Assembly (NCBI GenBank): GCA_905211265.1 | Contig: CAJMAC010000028.1 | Coordinates: 1 to 9,504, forward strand | DNA length: 9,504 nt | DNA from: an uncultured Eubacteriales bacterium | Lineage (GTDB): Bacteria; Bacillota_I; Bacilli_A; RF39; UBA660 | Direction of reading: 5' to 3' | Shown here: one piece after another, positions 1-6,943 of the stretch | Position numbering within the stretch: the first letter of the stretch is position 1 | How the letters are laid out: each line of letters opens with the position of its first letter | Position numbers and translations under genes: made by a program | The notes under the pieces: generated by a model | Told to the model about the DNA's origin: nothing | What the model saw: the letters and a program-made list of their open reading frames with translations, nothing else | The model's database searches: none

Positions 1-2168
1 GAGTAAAAGGAAGTTTAACTAATGAACTTAATTTAGGAACAAATAAAATATTAATTCCTGATGGTTTTAGCGAAGCATTATTAGTAACAGAAGAAGTCTT
101 AGAAGCCCATAAAGAAACTAAAACTGATACAGTTCCTATTAATAAAGAATTCTCTGCAACTGGTGCAGTACAAAATGTAACTTTAAATGCTGGTACATAT
201 AAATTAGAAGTATGGGGAGCACAAGGAGGAAATTATAATACAACTTATACTGGTGGAAAAGGTGGATATTCGTATGGAACCTTAACCTTAAATAATACTA
301 CAAATTTATATGTTTATGTTGGAAAACAAGCACAAACAATTACAACTAATAGAACAGTAACAACTGGAGGATTTAATGGTGGAGGAAATGGATATAATAG
401 ATATTATTCAAATAATTACACTTATGCTCAAGGTGGCGGAGGAGCTACAGATATAAGAATTGGACAAGATAGTTTATACTCTAGAGTAATAGTAGCAGGT
501 GGAGGTTCTGGTGCAACAAATAGAACTAATGGCTATTATGGTGGAGGAACAAGTGGTGGAACAGGATTAAGCGGATATGCAGGAAGTCAAACTTCAGCAG
601 GAACAAATGGTTCATTTGGAACTGGAGGCTCTGCAACAACTTCTGGAAGTAATTATAAATATGGTTCAGCCGGAGGTGGTGGTGGCTGGTATGGTGGTGG
701 TGCAAGTACTACCTATAGTGATAATACAAATTATGATACTTATTCAGGTGGAGGTTCAGGTTATGTCTATACTTCATCAACTGCAACAAATTATCCATCA
801 GGAAATTTATTAACTTCAACTTATTATTTAACAAATGCAGCAACATTAGCAGGTAATACATCATTTACAAGTACATCTGGTGGAACAGAAACAGGCCATT
901 CTGGTAATGGATATGCTAAAATAACAGGAAACGAAATAGGTACTATAACTTATTATACAATACCTAACCTAACAGGATTAACTGATTTAAAAGTACAATT
1001 AGGTACAAGTGTAAGTTTAACTGATGGAACTACATTAATCTGTGAAAATAATACAACGAATGGTTGTTCAATAACAAGTATATCAATAACAGATACTTCA
1101 ACATTAACCAAAGGAACACATGTTGTAACATATACAGTAAAAGGCAAAAATAAGAATAAATATCTATTTAATAGAAATATAAATGTAATAAGTGACCCAG
1201 TACAAGCAACACTTACACAATTAAATTTAACACCAAGTTCAGGAACACCAGATTTTTCTAAAACAAGTTGCTCTTCTGGTTGCGGTGAGTCTACTGTGGG
1301 AATATATACTGCTGAAGATGATTTTGGTACATCATATTATTTTAGAGGAGATGTGGAGAATAATTATGTATATTTTGCGGGTTATTACTGGAGAATAATA
1401 AGAATAAATGGAGATGGTTCTATTAGAATAATATATGATGGTACAAGTGCACATGTTAATGGAGAATCATCTACTGATAGACAATTGGGAATAAGCAAAT
1501 TTAATAGTGCCATTAATGATAATGCTTATGTAGGATTTATGTATGGAGTAACAGGTTCTTCAACTTATGCAGCAACACATACAAATACAAACAATAGTAC
1601 AATAAAAACATACTTAGATAATTGGTATAATACAAACATAAAAGGTACAACAAATGAACAGTATATAGTAGATGCAATATATTGTAATGATAGAGAGGTA
1701 TCCAGTGGAACAGGTAGTTGGCAAGATGATACTGAATATAAATCATATAATAGAATTAAAAATAAAACTCCATCATTAAAATGTAATCAAGTAAATGATA
1801 GGTTTACTGTGAATGTAAATATAGATAATGTAACAGGTAATGGTGCATTAAAGTATCCAATAGGATTAATTACAGTAGATGAAGTGTCATATGCAGGTGG
1901 AATAACACTTTCTTATGGTTCTGGAACTGGAACAAATAACGAAGTATATTATTTATGTACTAAAAATAATTTTTGGACTATGTCACCTTATGGATATAGT
2001 ACTTATTCTACTCCTACATATATTTATGCTGTTAGTGCTTATGGACAAATATCAGTTAATGGTGCAAGTTCAACTAGTTATACTGTTCGTCCTGTGATTT
2101 CTCTTTCATCTAATGCACTAAAATTTGGCAACGGAACAAGTATTGATCCTTTTAGAACAAATTCTTAA
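1..2168 (+). CDS. Glycine-rich surface/secreted protein, C-terminal 721 residues (5' partial)
   Basis: One reading frame is open from the first complete codon at position 3 to the TAA at 2166-2168, so the gene starts upstream. The GTG at 1296 is internal and not a start. Residue numbers count from position 3. Residues about 50-310 form a glycine-rich domain of the type also found in the ALK receptor: LEVWGAQGG (W71), GGGGATDIRI (144-153), YSRVIVAGGG (from 159) and AGGGGGWYGGG (223-233). Residues about 315-400 look like a bacterial Ig-like fold (GTHVVTYTVKGK), with Cys347 and Cys355. A short linker with Cys423 and Cys427 (SCSSGCG) follows. Residues about 432-721 form a C-terminal domain with YYWRIIRINGDGS, FWTMSP and VRPVISLSS (695-703). 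This layout recalls DUF6273-like domains of gut Firmicutes proteins. No sortase motif or C-terminal membrane helix is seen; any signal peptide is outside the window. A role in adhesion or surface display is inferred. Confidence 0.85.
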   Translation, partial: VKGSLTNELNLGTNKILIPDGFSEALLVTEEVLEAHKETKTDTVPINKEFSATGAVQNVTLNAGTYKLEVWGAQGGNYNTTYTGGKGGYSYGTLTLNNTTNLYVYVGKQAQTITTNRTVTTGGFNGGGNGYNRYYSNNYTYAQGGGGATDIRIGQDSLYSRVIVAGGGSGATNRTNGYYGGGTSGGTGLSGYAGSQTSAGTNGSFGTGGSATTSGSNYKYGSAGGGGGWYGGGASTTYSDNTNYDTYSGGGSGYVYTSSTATNYPSGNLLTSTYYLTNAATLAGNTSFTSTSGGTETGHSGNGYAKITGNEIGTITYYTIPNLTGLTDLKVQLGTSVSLTDGTTLICENNTTNGCSITSISITDTSTLTKGTHVVTYTVKGKNKNKYLFNRNINVISDPVQATLTQLNLTPSSGTPDFSKTSCSSGCGESTVGIYTAEDDFGTSYYFRGDVENNYVYFAGYYWRIIRINGDGSIRIIYDGTSAHVNGESSTDRQLGISKFNSAINDNAYVGFMYGVTGSSTYAATHTNTNNSTIKTYLDNWYNTNIKGTTNEQYIVDAIYCNDREVSSGTGSWQDDTEYKSYNRIKNKTPSLKCNQVNDRFTVNVNIDNVTGNGALKYPIGLITVDEVSYAGGITLSYGSGTGTNNEVYYLCTKNNFWTMSPYGYSTYSTPTYIYAVSAYGQISVNGASSTSYTVRPVISLSSNALKFGNGTSIDPFRTNS

Positions 2169-2266
2169 TACCGACACTAATTAAAAAGTCTTTATATTAT
2201 AAGGGTTTAGATGACAAAAAGTTTCGTCCAATAATTATAAAAAATCACGATTTTGTTGAATATAAT
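2169..2266. other. Intergenic spacer between the surface-protein gene and the IS left end
   Basis: No gene start and no convincing terminator for the upstream gene is visible here. The + strand frame from 2156 is open without an ATG through this spacer into the IS end, stopping at 2293, and its sequence looks coding-like (for example GLDDKKFRPIIIKNHDF). It could be a gene remnant or chance. The last bases, 2249-2260, are nearly the reverse complement of the first bases of the IS. Confidence 0.4.
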
Positions 2267-2293
2267 GGTTCAATAAAATCTAGTGTGAAGTAA
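2267..2293 (+). repeat. IS left terminal inverted repeat
   Basis: This 27-bp end begins GGTTCAATAAAATCTAGTG and pairs with the reverse complement of 3415-3441, with only an AG/GA difference at repeat positions 16-17. Bases 2271-2291 recur directly at 2328-2348. Confidence 0.88.
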
Positions 2294-2348
2294 AATTAAG
2301 AATTATTTAGTGCTTAATTTTGTGAAACAATAAAATCTAGTGTGAAGT
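2271..2348 (+). repeat. Direct repeat pair in the IS left end, with a hairpin between
   Basis: A perfect 21-bp direct repeat, beginning caataaaatctag and ending gtgaagt, occurs at 2271-2291 and 2328-2348, 57 bp apart. The second copy lacks the terminal GGTT, so it is subterminal rather than a second true end. Between the copies is a perfect 9-bp inverted repeat, aaaattaag (2292-2300) and cttaatttt (2313-2321). A double binding site for transposase is one reading; a nested end from an earlier insertion is another. Confidence 0.8.
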
Positions 2349-2349
2349 T

Positions 2350-2375
2350 GAGATGATAATTTATCATCTCTTTTT
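2350..2375 (+). terminator. Intrinsic terminator-like hairpin in the IS left end
   Basis: The sequence gagatgataa-t-ttatcatctc (2350-2370) is a perfect 10-bp palindrome followed by five T residues (2371-2375). It lies between the IS end and the transposase start, so it could block transcription entering from outside. Such barriers are known in many IS elements. It could also end the surface-protein transcript. The stem is AT-rich, so its strength is uncertain. Confidence 0.6.
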
Positions 2376-2422
2376 CGTGTGTTATTATAAAGTAAATAAT
2401 AATTGTAGGAGGAGGTAATTAA

Positions 2423-3278
2423 ATGAAAGATTATTATTTACTAGTTGGATTAAATAGTAAGGAGGTTAAAATAATTAATATTAATCAAAAGGAACCAGGT
2501 TTAATTGAAGTAGTTATAGAGAACAGAAAACAAAAGGTCAGATGTCCTGTATGTAACAAATTTACTAGTTCAGTACACGACAAATTAAAACCAATAAAGA
2601 GTATTTATTTGGATAGTTGTGGTTCAAGTGTTGATTTGATTATATATAAGAAAAGATATCATTGCTATAATTGTAATAAGATATTTACTGAGAAATTAAA
2701 TATAAATACAAGTAACGGAAGTATATCAAATAAAGTAAAGATACAAATAAGAAGGAATTTATTAAATTACAATCTGTCTCTAAAATATATAGCAGAAAAA
2801 AACAGATTATAAATAACAACGATAGAAAATGAAATGTTAGATATAGTTTCATCTATTCCTAAGCACGTTGTTAATTTACCAAGAGTTAAGAAAGTATTGG
2901 ATATATTACCAAGTAGAAAAAAAGAACGTCAAGTACAATACTTCACATATTGTAACAATAGACATTCTGTAGAGTTCGTAATATTGGATATGTACGAACC
3001 ATACTTATTGGTCACACAAGCAATGTTTCCTAAGGCAAAGTATGTTGTCGACCGATTTCATTATACCACTTATATTATGGATACGCTAGACGATATAAGA
3101 ATAAGATTGCAAAAGTTATATGGAGAAAAAAGTAAAGAATACAAATTATTAAAAAATAAAAAGAATTGCATTTGGTTATAAAAGTTTTGAATTGTTTAGA
3201 GGTAGAATATTATATATATTTAATGGCAAAATTAGTGGAGTTGTAAGAAAGAAAAACGACTCCAAAATAAAAAAATAA
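2423..3278 (+). pseudogene. ISL3-family transposase, inactivated by a stop and deletions
   Basis: A strong AGGAGGAGGT ribosome site (2407-2416) precedes the ATG. Residues 1-129 carry the ISL3 zinc finger (C41-P-V-C44 and C81-Y-N-C84) and the start of a helix-turn-helix region. A TAA at 2810-2812 then interrupts the frame, and the same frame continues from 2813 (ITTIENEMLDIV). At about 2887, HVVNLPRV joins directly to KKVLDILPSRK. From family knowledge, the stretch with the first catalytic aspartate is missing there, in frame. LDMYEPY (Asp at 2987-2989) and VVDRFHY remain. Near 3150-3165 a larger deletion shifts the frame. The C-terminus then resumes in the frame starting at about 3159 with KRIAFGYKSFELFRGR and ends IFNGKISGVVRKK to the TAA at 3276-3278. 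The segment expected to hold the catalytic glutamate is absent. The protein should be inactive. Confidence 0.85.
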
Positions 3279-3339
3279 TCAATTAAATTTTTACTCCAAA
3301 TAATATTTTTAAAATACATCAAAAAAACTAAAAAATAAT

Positions 3340-3404
3340 GGGAAAAAGCATATAAAAAATTTAAACACTAAAAATTACACTTTTTCCCTTATATTATAGT
3401 GTTT
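3340..3404 (+). repeat. Two interleaved inverted repeats in the IS right end
   Basis: A 9-bp inverted repeat, gggaaaaag (3340-3348) and ctttttccc (3380-3388), overlaps an 8-bp inverted repeat, aaacacta (3363-3370) and tagtgttt (3397-3404). In RNA the two stems would either exclude each other or form a pseudoknot-like fold. They lie in the noncoding part of the IS between the transposase remnant and the right end. Confidence 0.6.
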
Positions 3405-3414
3405 TACAAAAAAA

Positions 3415-3441
3415 TTACTTCACATCAGATTTTATTGAACC
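3415..3441 (-). repeat. IS right terminal inverted repeat
   Basis: Read on the - strand it begins GGTTCAATAAAATCTGATG and matches the left end at 25 of 27 positions. It marks the downstream limit of the element, 91 bp before the addA start codon. Confidence 0.88.
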
Positions 3442-3469
3442 CATAAGACAAAAACTTATGTATTTTCTA

Positions 3470-3498
3470 TTTACATAATTTAATATTTAATATAAAAT
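3470..3498 (+). promoter_or_regulatory. Probable sigma-A-type promoter of addA
   Basis: A -35 box TTTACA (3470-3475) and a -10 box TAAAAT (3493-3498) are separated by 17 bp, and the addA start codon follows 34 bp later. The promoter lies just outside the IS right end, so addA does not seem to depend on the IS for transcription. The surrounding DNA is very AT-rich, which raises the chance of a false match. Confidence 0.5.
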
Positions 3499-3532
3499 AT
3501 ATTTATATAAAGTATTTAAGGGAAGTGAAGAT

Positions 3533-6500
3533 ATGCCTAATTGGACAAAAGAACAAAGTGATGCAATATATAAAACTGGTACAAATATAATAGTATCTGC
3601 AGGAGCAGGCTCCGGTAAAACAGCAGTATTATCAGAGCGTGTTATAGAAAAATTAAAAAGTGGTATTCATATAAATGAATTATTAATTTTAACTTTTACT
3701 AAAGCTGCGGCATCTGAAATGAAAGAGCGTATTAGAAAGAAAATAAAAAAAATACCTGAATTAAGTAAAGAACTTGATTTAATTGATGCTAGTTATATTA
3801 CAACATTTGATAGTTTTGCTATGAGTATAGTTAAAAAATACCATTATTTACTTAATGTTAGTAAAAATATTTCTATTATAGAAAGTTCTGTTATTGAGAT
3901 AAAAAAGAAAAATATTTTAGATAATATTATGGATTATTATTATAGTTCTAATGATCCAAGATTTATTAAATTAATTAATAATTTTTGTATTAAAGATGAT
4001 CTTAATGTAAAAGAAGGGATTTTACTTATTAATAATAAACTTGATTTAAGAATAGATAAGATAGAGTATTTAAAAAGTTATGTAAGTAACAATTATGAGT
4101 CTACTAAAATAAAGAAAGACATAAATAAATATATTTTATTACTTAAAGAAAAAATAGAAATAATAAAATCTCAAGTAGATAATTTAAGTTTATATTTAGA
4201 TAATGATTATATTACATTAGTAAATGATTCATTATATGGTTTATTTAATAGTGAAACTTATGAAGAAATAAAAGCATACTCTAATATTTCATTACCTAGA
4301 TTACCCAAAGGAGTTAGTGAAGACGCTAAAAAAGAAAAAGAAAGTTTAGGTAAATTACTTACTAAATTAAATGAATTATGTCCTTACACTAATGAAGAAG
4401 AAATATATAATTCAATACTTAGTACTAAAGATACAGTAAGTATTATATGTGAAATAATTATTAAATTACATAATGAAATAATGGAATATAAGAAAATAAA
4501 TGATATATATGAATTTAATGATATTGCTATTATGGCTATAAATGTATTAGATAATATGGAAGTAAGAAATGAATTAAAATATCATTTTAAGGAAATAATG
4601 GTTGATGAATATCAAGATACTAATGATTTACAAGAAGCATTTATTAATAAAATAGAAAATAATGATGTTTATATGGTCGGAGATATTAAACAATCAATAT
4701 ATAGATTTAGAAATGCTAATCCATATATATTTAAAAATAAATATGATAATTATAGTAATAATAATGGTGGAATAAAAATAGATTTACTTAAAAATTTCAG
4801 AAGTAGATGTGAAGTATTAGATAATATTAATACAATATTTAATTTAATTATGGATGATGATATTGGAGGATGTAATTATACTTTATCTCATCAAATGGTA
4901 TTTGGTAATAATACTTATATTAATGAGGGTAAAACTGATCAAAATAATAACTTTGAAGTATATACTTATGATTATAAAGACAGTAAATATTCTAAAGAAG
5001 AAATAGAAATATTTATGATAGCAAAAGATATTAAAGAAAAAGTAGAAAGTAAATATCAAGTATTTGATAAAGATGATTTAATACTTAGAGATATTACTTA
5101 TAATGATTTTGTTATATTAATAGATAGATCTACATCATTTGATTTATATAAGAAAATATTTGAATACTTAAATATACCATTATCAATAATTAAAGATGAA
5201 AAATTAAATAGTGATATAGATTTAGTAATACTAAAAAATTTAATGTCTTTTATTATTAAAGTTAAGAATAATAGTTTTGATACTGAATTTAAGTATCTAT
5301 TTACTAGTATTTCTAGAAGTTTTATTTATAATTTATCTGATAATGAGATATTAGAGTATTTTATTAATAATAATTTTATTACAAGTAGTTTATATATTAA
5401 AGCAAAAGAAATAAGTTTATTAATAGATAAATTAAGTATTAGAGAAATAATAGATATTATTTTAGATAAATATGATTATATTGCTAGAATTAGTACATTA
5501 GGTAATATAGAAAAAACATTAGTAAAATTAGATAAAATTAAAGATATATCTAGTAACTTAAATGATATAGGATATAATATTTATACATTTACAGATTATT
5601 TAAAAGAAATAATAGATAGTGATTATCAAATGACTTATAGTATAAATGAAGTAGATAATGATTCAGTTAAAATAATGACTATTCATAAAAGTAAAGGTTT
5701 AGAGTATCATATATGTTATTTTCCTGGATTATATAAAGAATTTAATTTTAGTGATTTAAAGGGAATGTTTATTTATGATAATACTTATGGTATAATTACT
5801 CCTTATTTTGAGGAAGGTATAGGTAAAACAATATATAATACTTTACTTAAAGAAAAATGTATTAATGAAGAAGTAAGTGAAAAGATAAGATTATTTTATG
5901 TAGCATTAACTAGAGCAAAAGAAAAAATGATTATGATACTTCCAATTAATGAGAAAGGTTTACTAGATAATAAATCATTATTGATAGATAAAAATATAAG
6001 AAAGAATTATAAGAGTTTTAAAGACATATTTAATTCAATTGAAAGTTATATTACAGCATATTATAAAGAAATAGATATTAATACTTTAAATATTACTAAG
6101 GATTATAATAAGATAAAGAGTTTTAACTATGACAGTTATTTAAATAAAACTAATGATAAATTAGAAGTAACAGAACTTGAATTTAATGATAATTTATTAG
6201 AAGTTAAACATTTTTCTAAAGAGAATAATCATATTAATACTAAAGAAGAAATTAATAATATGAACTTTGGTACTTTAATACATGAAGTATTAGAAAGTAT
6301 TGATTTTAAGAATGTAGATTTATCTAATATTAAAGATAAATTTATAATAAATAAAATTAATAAATTTATATCTAGTGATATTATGAAAAATATTAAGAAC
6401 GCTAAAATATATAAAGAATATGAATTTATATATAATATAGATAATATAAAATATCATGGAATAATAGATTTAATGAATGTATATGATGATCATATAGATA

Positions 6501-6649
6501 TAATAGATTATAAATTAAAGAATATATTAGATACTGCTTATTTAAAACAATTAAATGGATATAGGAATTATATAGAGAGTATTTCTAATAAAAAAGTATA
6601 TATTTATTTATATTCTATAATGGATGAGAAAATAGAAGACTTAAATTAG
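3533..6649 (+). CDS. addA: ATP-dependent helicase/nuclease subunit A (AddA-like)
   Basis: AddA is the helicase-nuclease subunit of AddAB, which processes double-strand DNA ends for homologous recombination in the cytoplasm. The 1038-residue protein has the superfamily 1 helicase motifs: Gln8 in WTKEQ, Walker A AGAGSGKT (23-30), LTFTKAAASEMKERI (53-67), TTFDSF (90-95), Walker B VDEYQDTND (357-365), GDIKQSIYRFR (383-393), MTIHKSKGLEY (715-725) and RLFYVALTRAKEK (786-798). The C-terminal RecB-like nuclease is complete: GTLIHEV with His917, IIDLM with Asp979, and IIDYK with Asp992 and Lys994, then LKQLNGY. A GGGAAG ribosome site lies about 8 bases before the ATG. It is shorter than B. subtilis AddA (about 1230 residues), mainly between the helicase motifs. 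The usual partner addB is not next to it: an IS remnant lies upstream and feoAB downstream. A stand-alone UvrD-type helicase is less likely because of the nuclease domain. Confidence 0.9.
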   Translation: MPNWTKEQSDAIYKTGTNIIVSAGAGSGKTAVLSERVIEKLKSGIHINELLILTFTKAAASEMKERIRKKIKKIPELSKELDLIDASYITTFDSFAMSIVKKYHYLLNVSKNISIIESSVIEIKKKNILDNIMDYYYSSNDPRFIKLINNFCIKDDLNVKEGILLINNKLDLRIDKIEYLKSYVSNNYESTKIKKDINKYILLLKEKIEIIKSQVDNLSLYLDNDYITLVNDSLYGLFNSETYEEIKAYSNISLPRLPKGVSEDAKKEKESLGKLLTKLNELCPYTNEEEIYNSILSTKDTVSIICEIIIKLHNEIMEYKKINDIYEFNDIAIMAINVLDNMEVRNELKYHFKEIMVDEYQDTNDLQEAFINKIENNDVYMVGDIKQSIYRFRNANPYIFKNKYDNYSNNNGGIKIDLLKNFRSRCEVLDNINTIFNLIMDDDIGGCNYTLSHQMVFGNNTYINEGKTDQNNNFEVYTYDYKDSKYSKEEIEIFMIAKDIKEKVESKYQVFDKDDLILRDITYNDFVILIDRSTSFDLYKKIFEYLNIPLSIIKDEKLNSDIDLVILKNLMSFIIKVKNNSFDTEFKYLFTSISRSFIYNLSDNEILEYFINNNFITSSLYIKAKEISLLIDKLSIREIIDIILDKYDYIARISTLGNIEKTLVKLDKIKDISSNLNDIGYNIYTFTDYLKEIIDSDYQMTYSINEVDNDSVKIMTIHKSKGLEYHICYFPGLYKEFNFSDLKGMFIYDNTYGIITPYFEEGIGKTIYNTLLKEKCINEEVSEKIRLFYVALTRAKEKMIMILPINEKGLLDNKSLLIDKNIRKNYKSFKDIFNSIESYITAYYKEIDINTLNITKDYNKIKSFNYDSYLNKTNDKLEVTELEFNDNLLEVKHFSKENNHINTKEEINNMNFGTLIHEVLESIDFKNVDLSNIKDKFIINKINKFISSDIMKNIKNAKIYKEYEFIYNIDNIKYHGIIDLMNVYDDHIDIIDYKLKNILDTAYLKQLNGYRNYIESISNKKVYIYLYSIMDEKIEDLN

Positions 6650-6666
6650 TTTTCTTTTTTTGTACC

Positions 6667-6695
6667 ATAATTTTAACTTTAACATAAATTATAAT
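6667..6695 (+). promoter_or_regulatory. Possible feoAB promoter
   Basis: A perfect TATAAT (6690-6695) lies 23 bp before the feoA start codon. At a 17-bp spacing the -35 position (6667-6672) reads ATAATT, which is poor. The T-rich stretch just after addA (6650-6660) could be a weak end of the addA transcript, but no good GC-containing hairpin precedes it. I see no clear Fur box, although feo operons are often under Fur or a similar metal sensor. Confidence 0.35.
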
Positions 6696-6718
6696 AGAGA
6701 TTTAAGGATAGTGATTTT

Positions 6719-6943
6719 ATGACTCTGGATAAAATTAAAGTAGGAAATACTTGTATAATTAAAAAAATATTAAATACATCCAAGATAAAAAGAAGATTAC
6801 TTGATATAGGATTAACTTCTGGTACATCAGTAGAATGTGTATTAGAAAGTCCTGGTAAAGATATATGTGCTTATTTAATCAGAGGTAGTGTTATTGCAAT
6901 TAGAAAAGTAGATGCTAAGGAAGTGGAGGTATCTTTATTATGA
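6719..6943 (+). CDS. feoA: Ferrous iron transport protein A
   Basis: FeoA is a small cytoplasmic SH3-like protein needed with FeoB for Fe(II) uptake; it is thought to act on the FeoB cytoplasmic domain. The 74 residues match the usual length and pattern of the family: an N-terminal strand region, LLDIGLTSGTSVE (27-39), and CAYLIRGSVIAIRKVDAKEV near the end. AAGGA (6704-6708) is the ribosome site, 10 bases before the ATG. The TGA stop (6941-6943) overlaps the feoB start, so the two genes are translationally coupled. No feoC is seen. Confidence 0.92.
   Translation: MTLDKIKVGNTCIIKKILNTSKIKRRLLDIGLTSGTSVECVLESPGKDICAYLIRGSVIAIRKVDAKEVEVSLL

Larger units (their letters stand above)
2267..3441 (+). 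mobile_element. Degenerate ISL3-family insertion sequence (about 1175 bp)
   Basis: The element is bounded by 27-bp inverted repeats at 2267-2293 and 3415-3441 that match at 25 of 27 positions and begin GGTTCAATAAAATCT. Between them lies one transposase gene on the + strand, recognised as ISL3 type by its N-terminal zinc finger and its DDE-domain fragments. The element is shorter than usual for ISL3 (about 1.3-1.5 kb or more), which fits the deletions seen in the transposase. ISL3 elements normally make 8-bp target duplications. The flanks here are aatataat (2259-2266) and cataagac (3442-3449), which do not match. The insertion is therefore old, or its flanks were rearranged. It cannot move on its own but may be mobilised by an intact relative. 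Confidence 0.85.

Noticed and set aside
577..813. Plus-strand open frame of 78 codons
   Set aside because: It lies in another frame inside the glycine-rich gene, and its Gln/Val/Ile-rich product is the shifted reading of Gly-rich codons.
953..1147. Minus-strand open frame of 64 codons
   Set aside because: It is antisense to the Ig-like part of the surface protein, with no ribosome site and no recognisable product.
1537..1746. Minus-strand open frame of 69 codons
   Set aside because: It is antisense to the C-terminal domain of the surface protein, and the Leu/Tyr-rich product is typical of AT-rich shadow frames.
1915..2097. Plus-strand open frame of 60 codons
   Set aside because: It is out of frame inside the surface-protein gene; its Leu/Ile-rich content comes from the shifted reading.
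1296..2168. Separate gene starting at GTG 1296
   Set aside because: The same frame is open from position 3, and the upstream translation is clearly a real domain, so this is an internal valine codon.
2271..2348. CRISPR array
   Set aside because: There are only two copies of the repeat and they match the IS end, so this is IS structure.
2834..3181. Independent small gene of 115 codons
   Set aside because: It is in the same frame as the upstream transposase fragment and separated from it by one stop codon; it is the DDE part of the same broken transposase.
3442..3460. Short inverted repeat cataag/cttatg before addA as an operator
   Set aside because: Six-bp A/T-rich arms are common in this DNA and nothing links them to a known regulator.
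6626..6660. Terminator after addA
   Set aside because: There is a T-rich run, but the only stems (agaaaa/ttttct and weaker ones) are short, A/U-only and overlap the stop codon.
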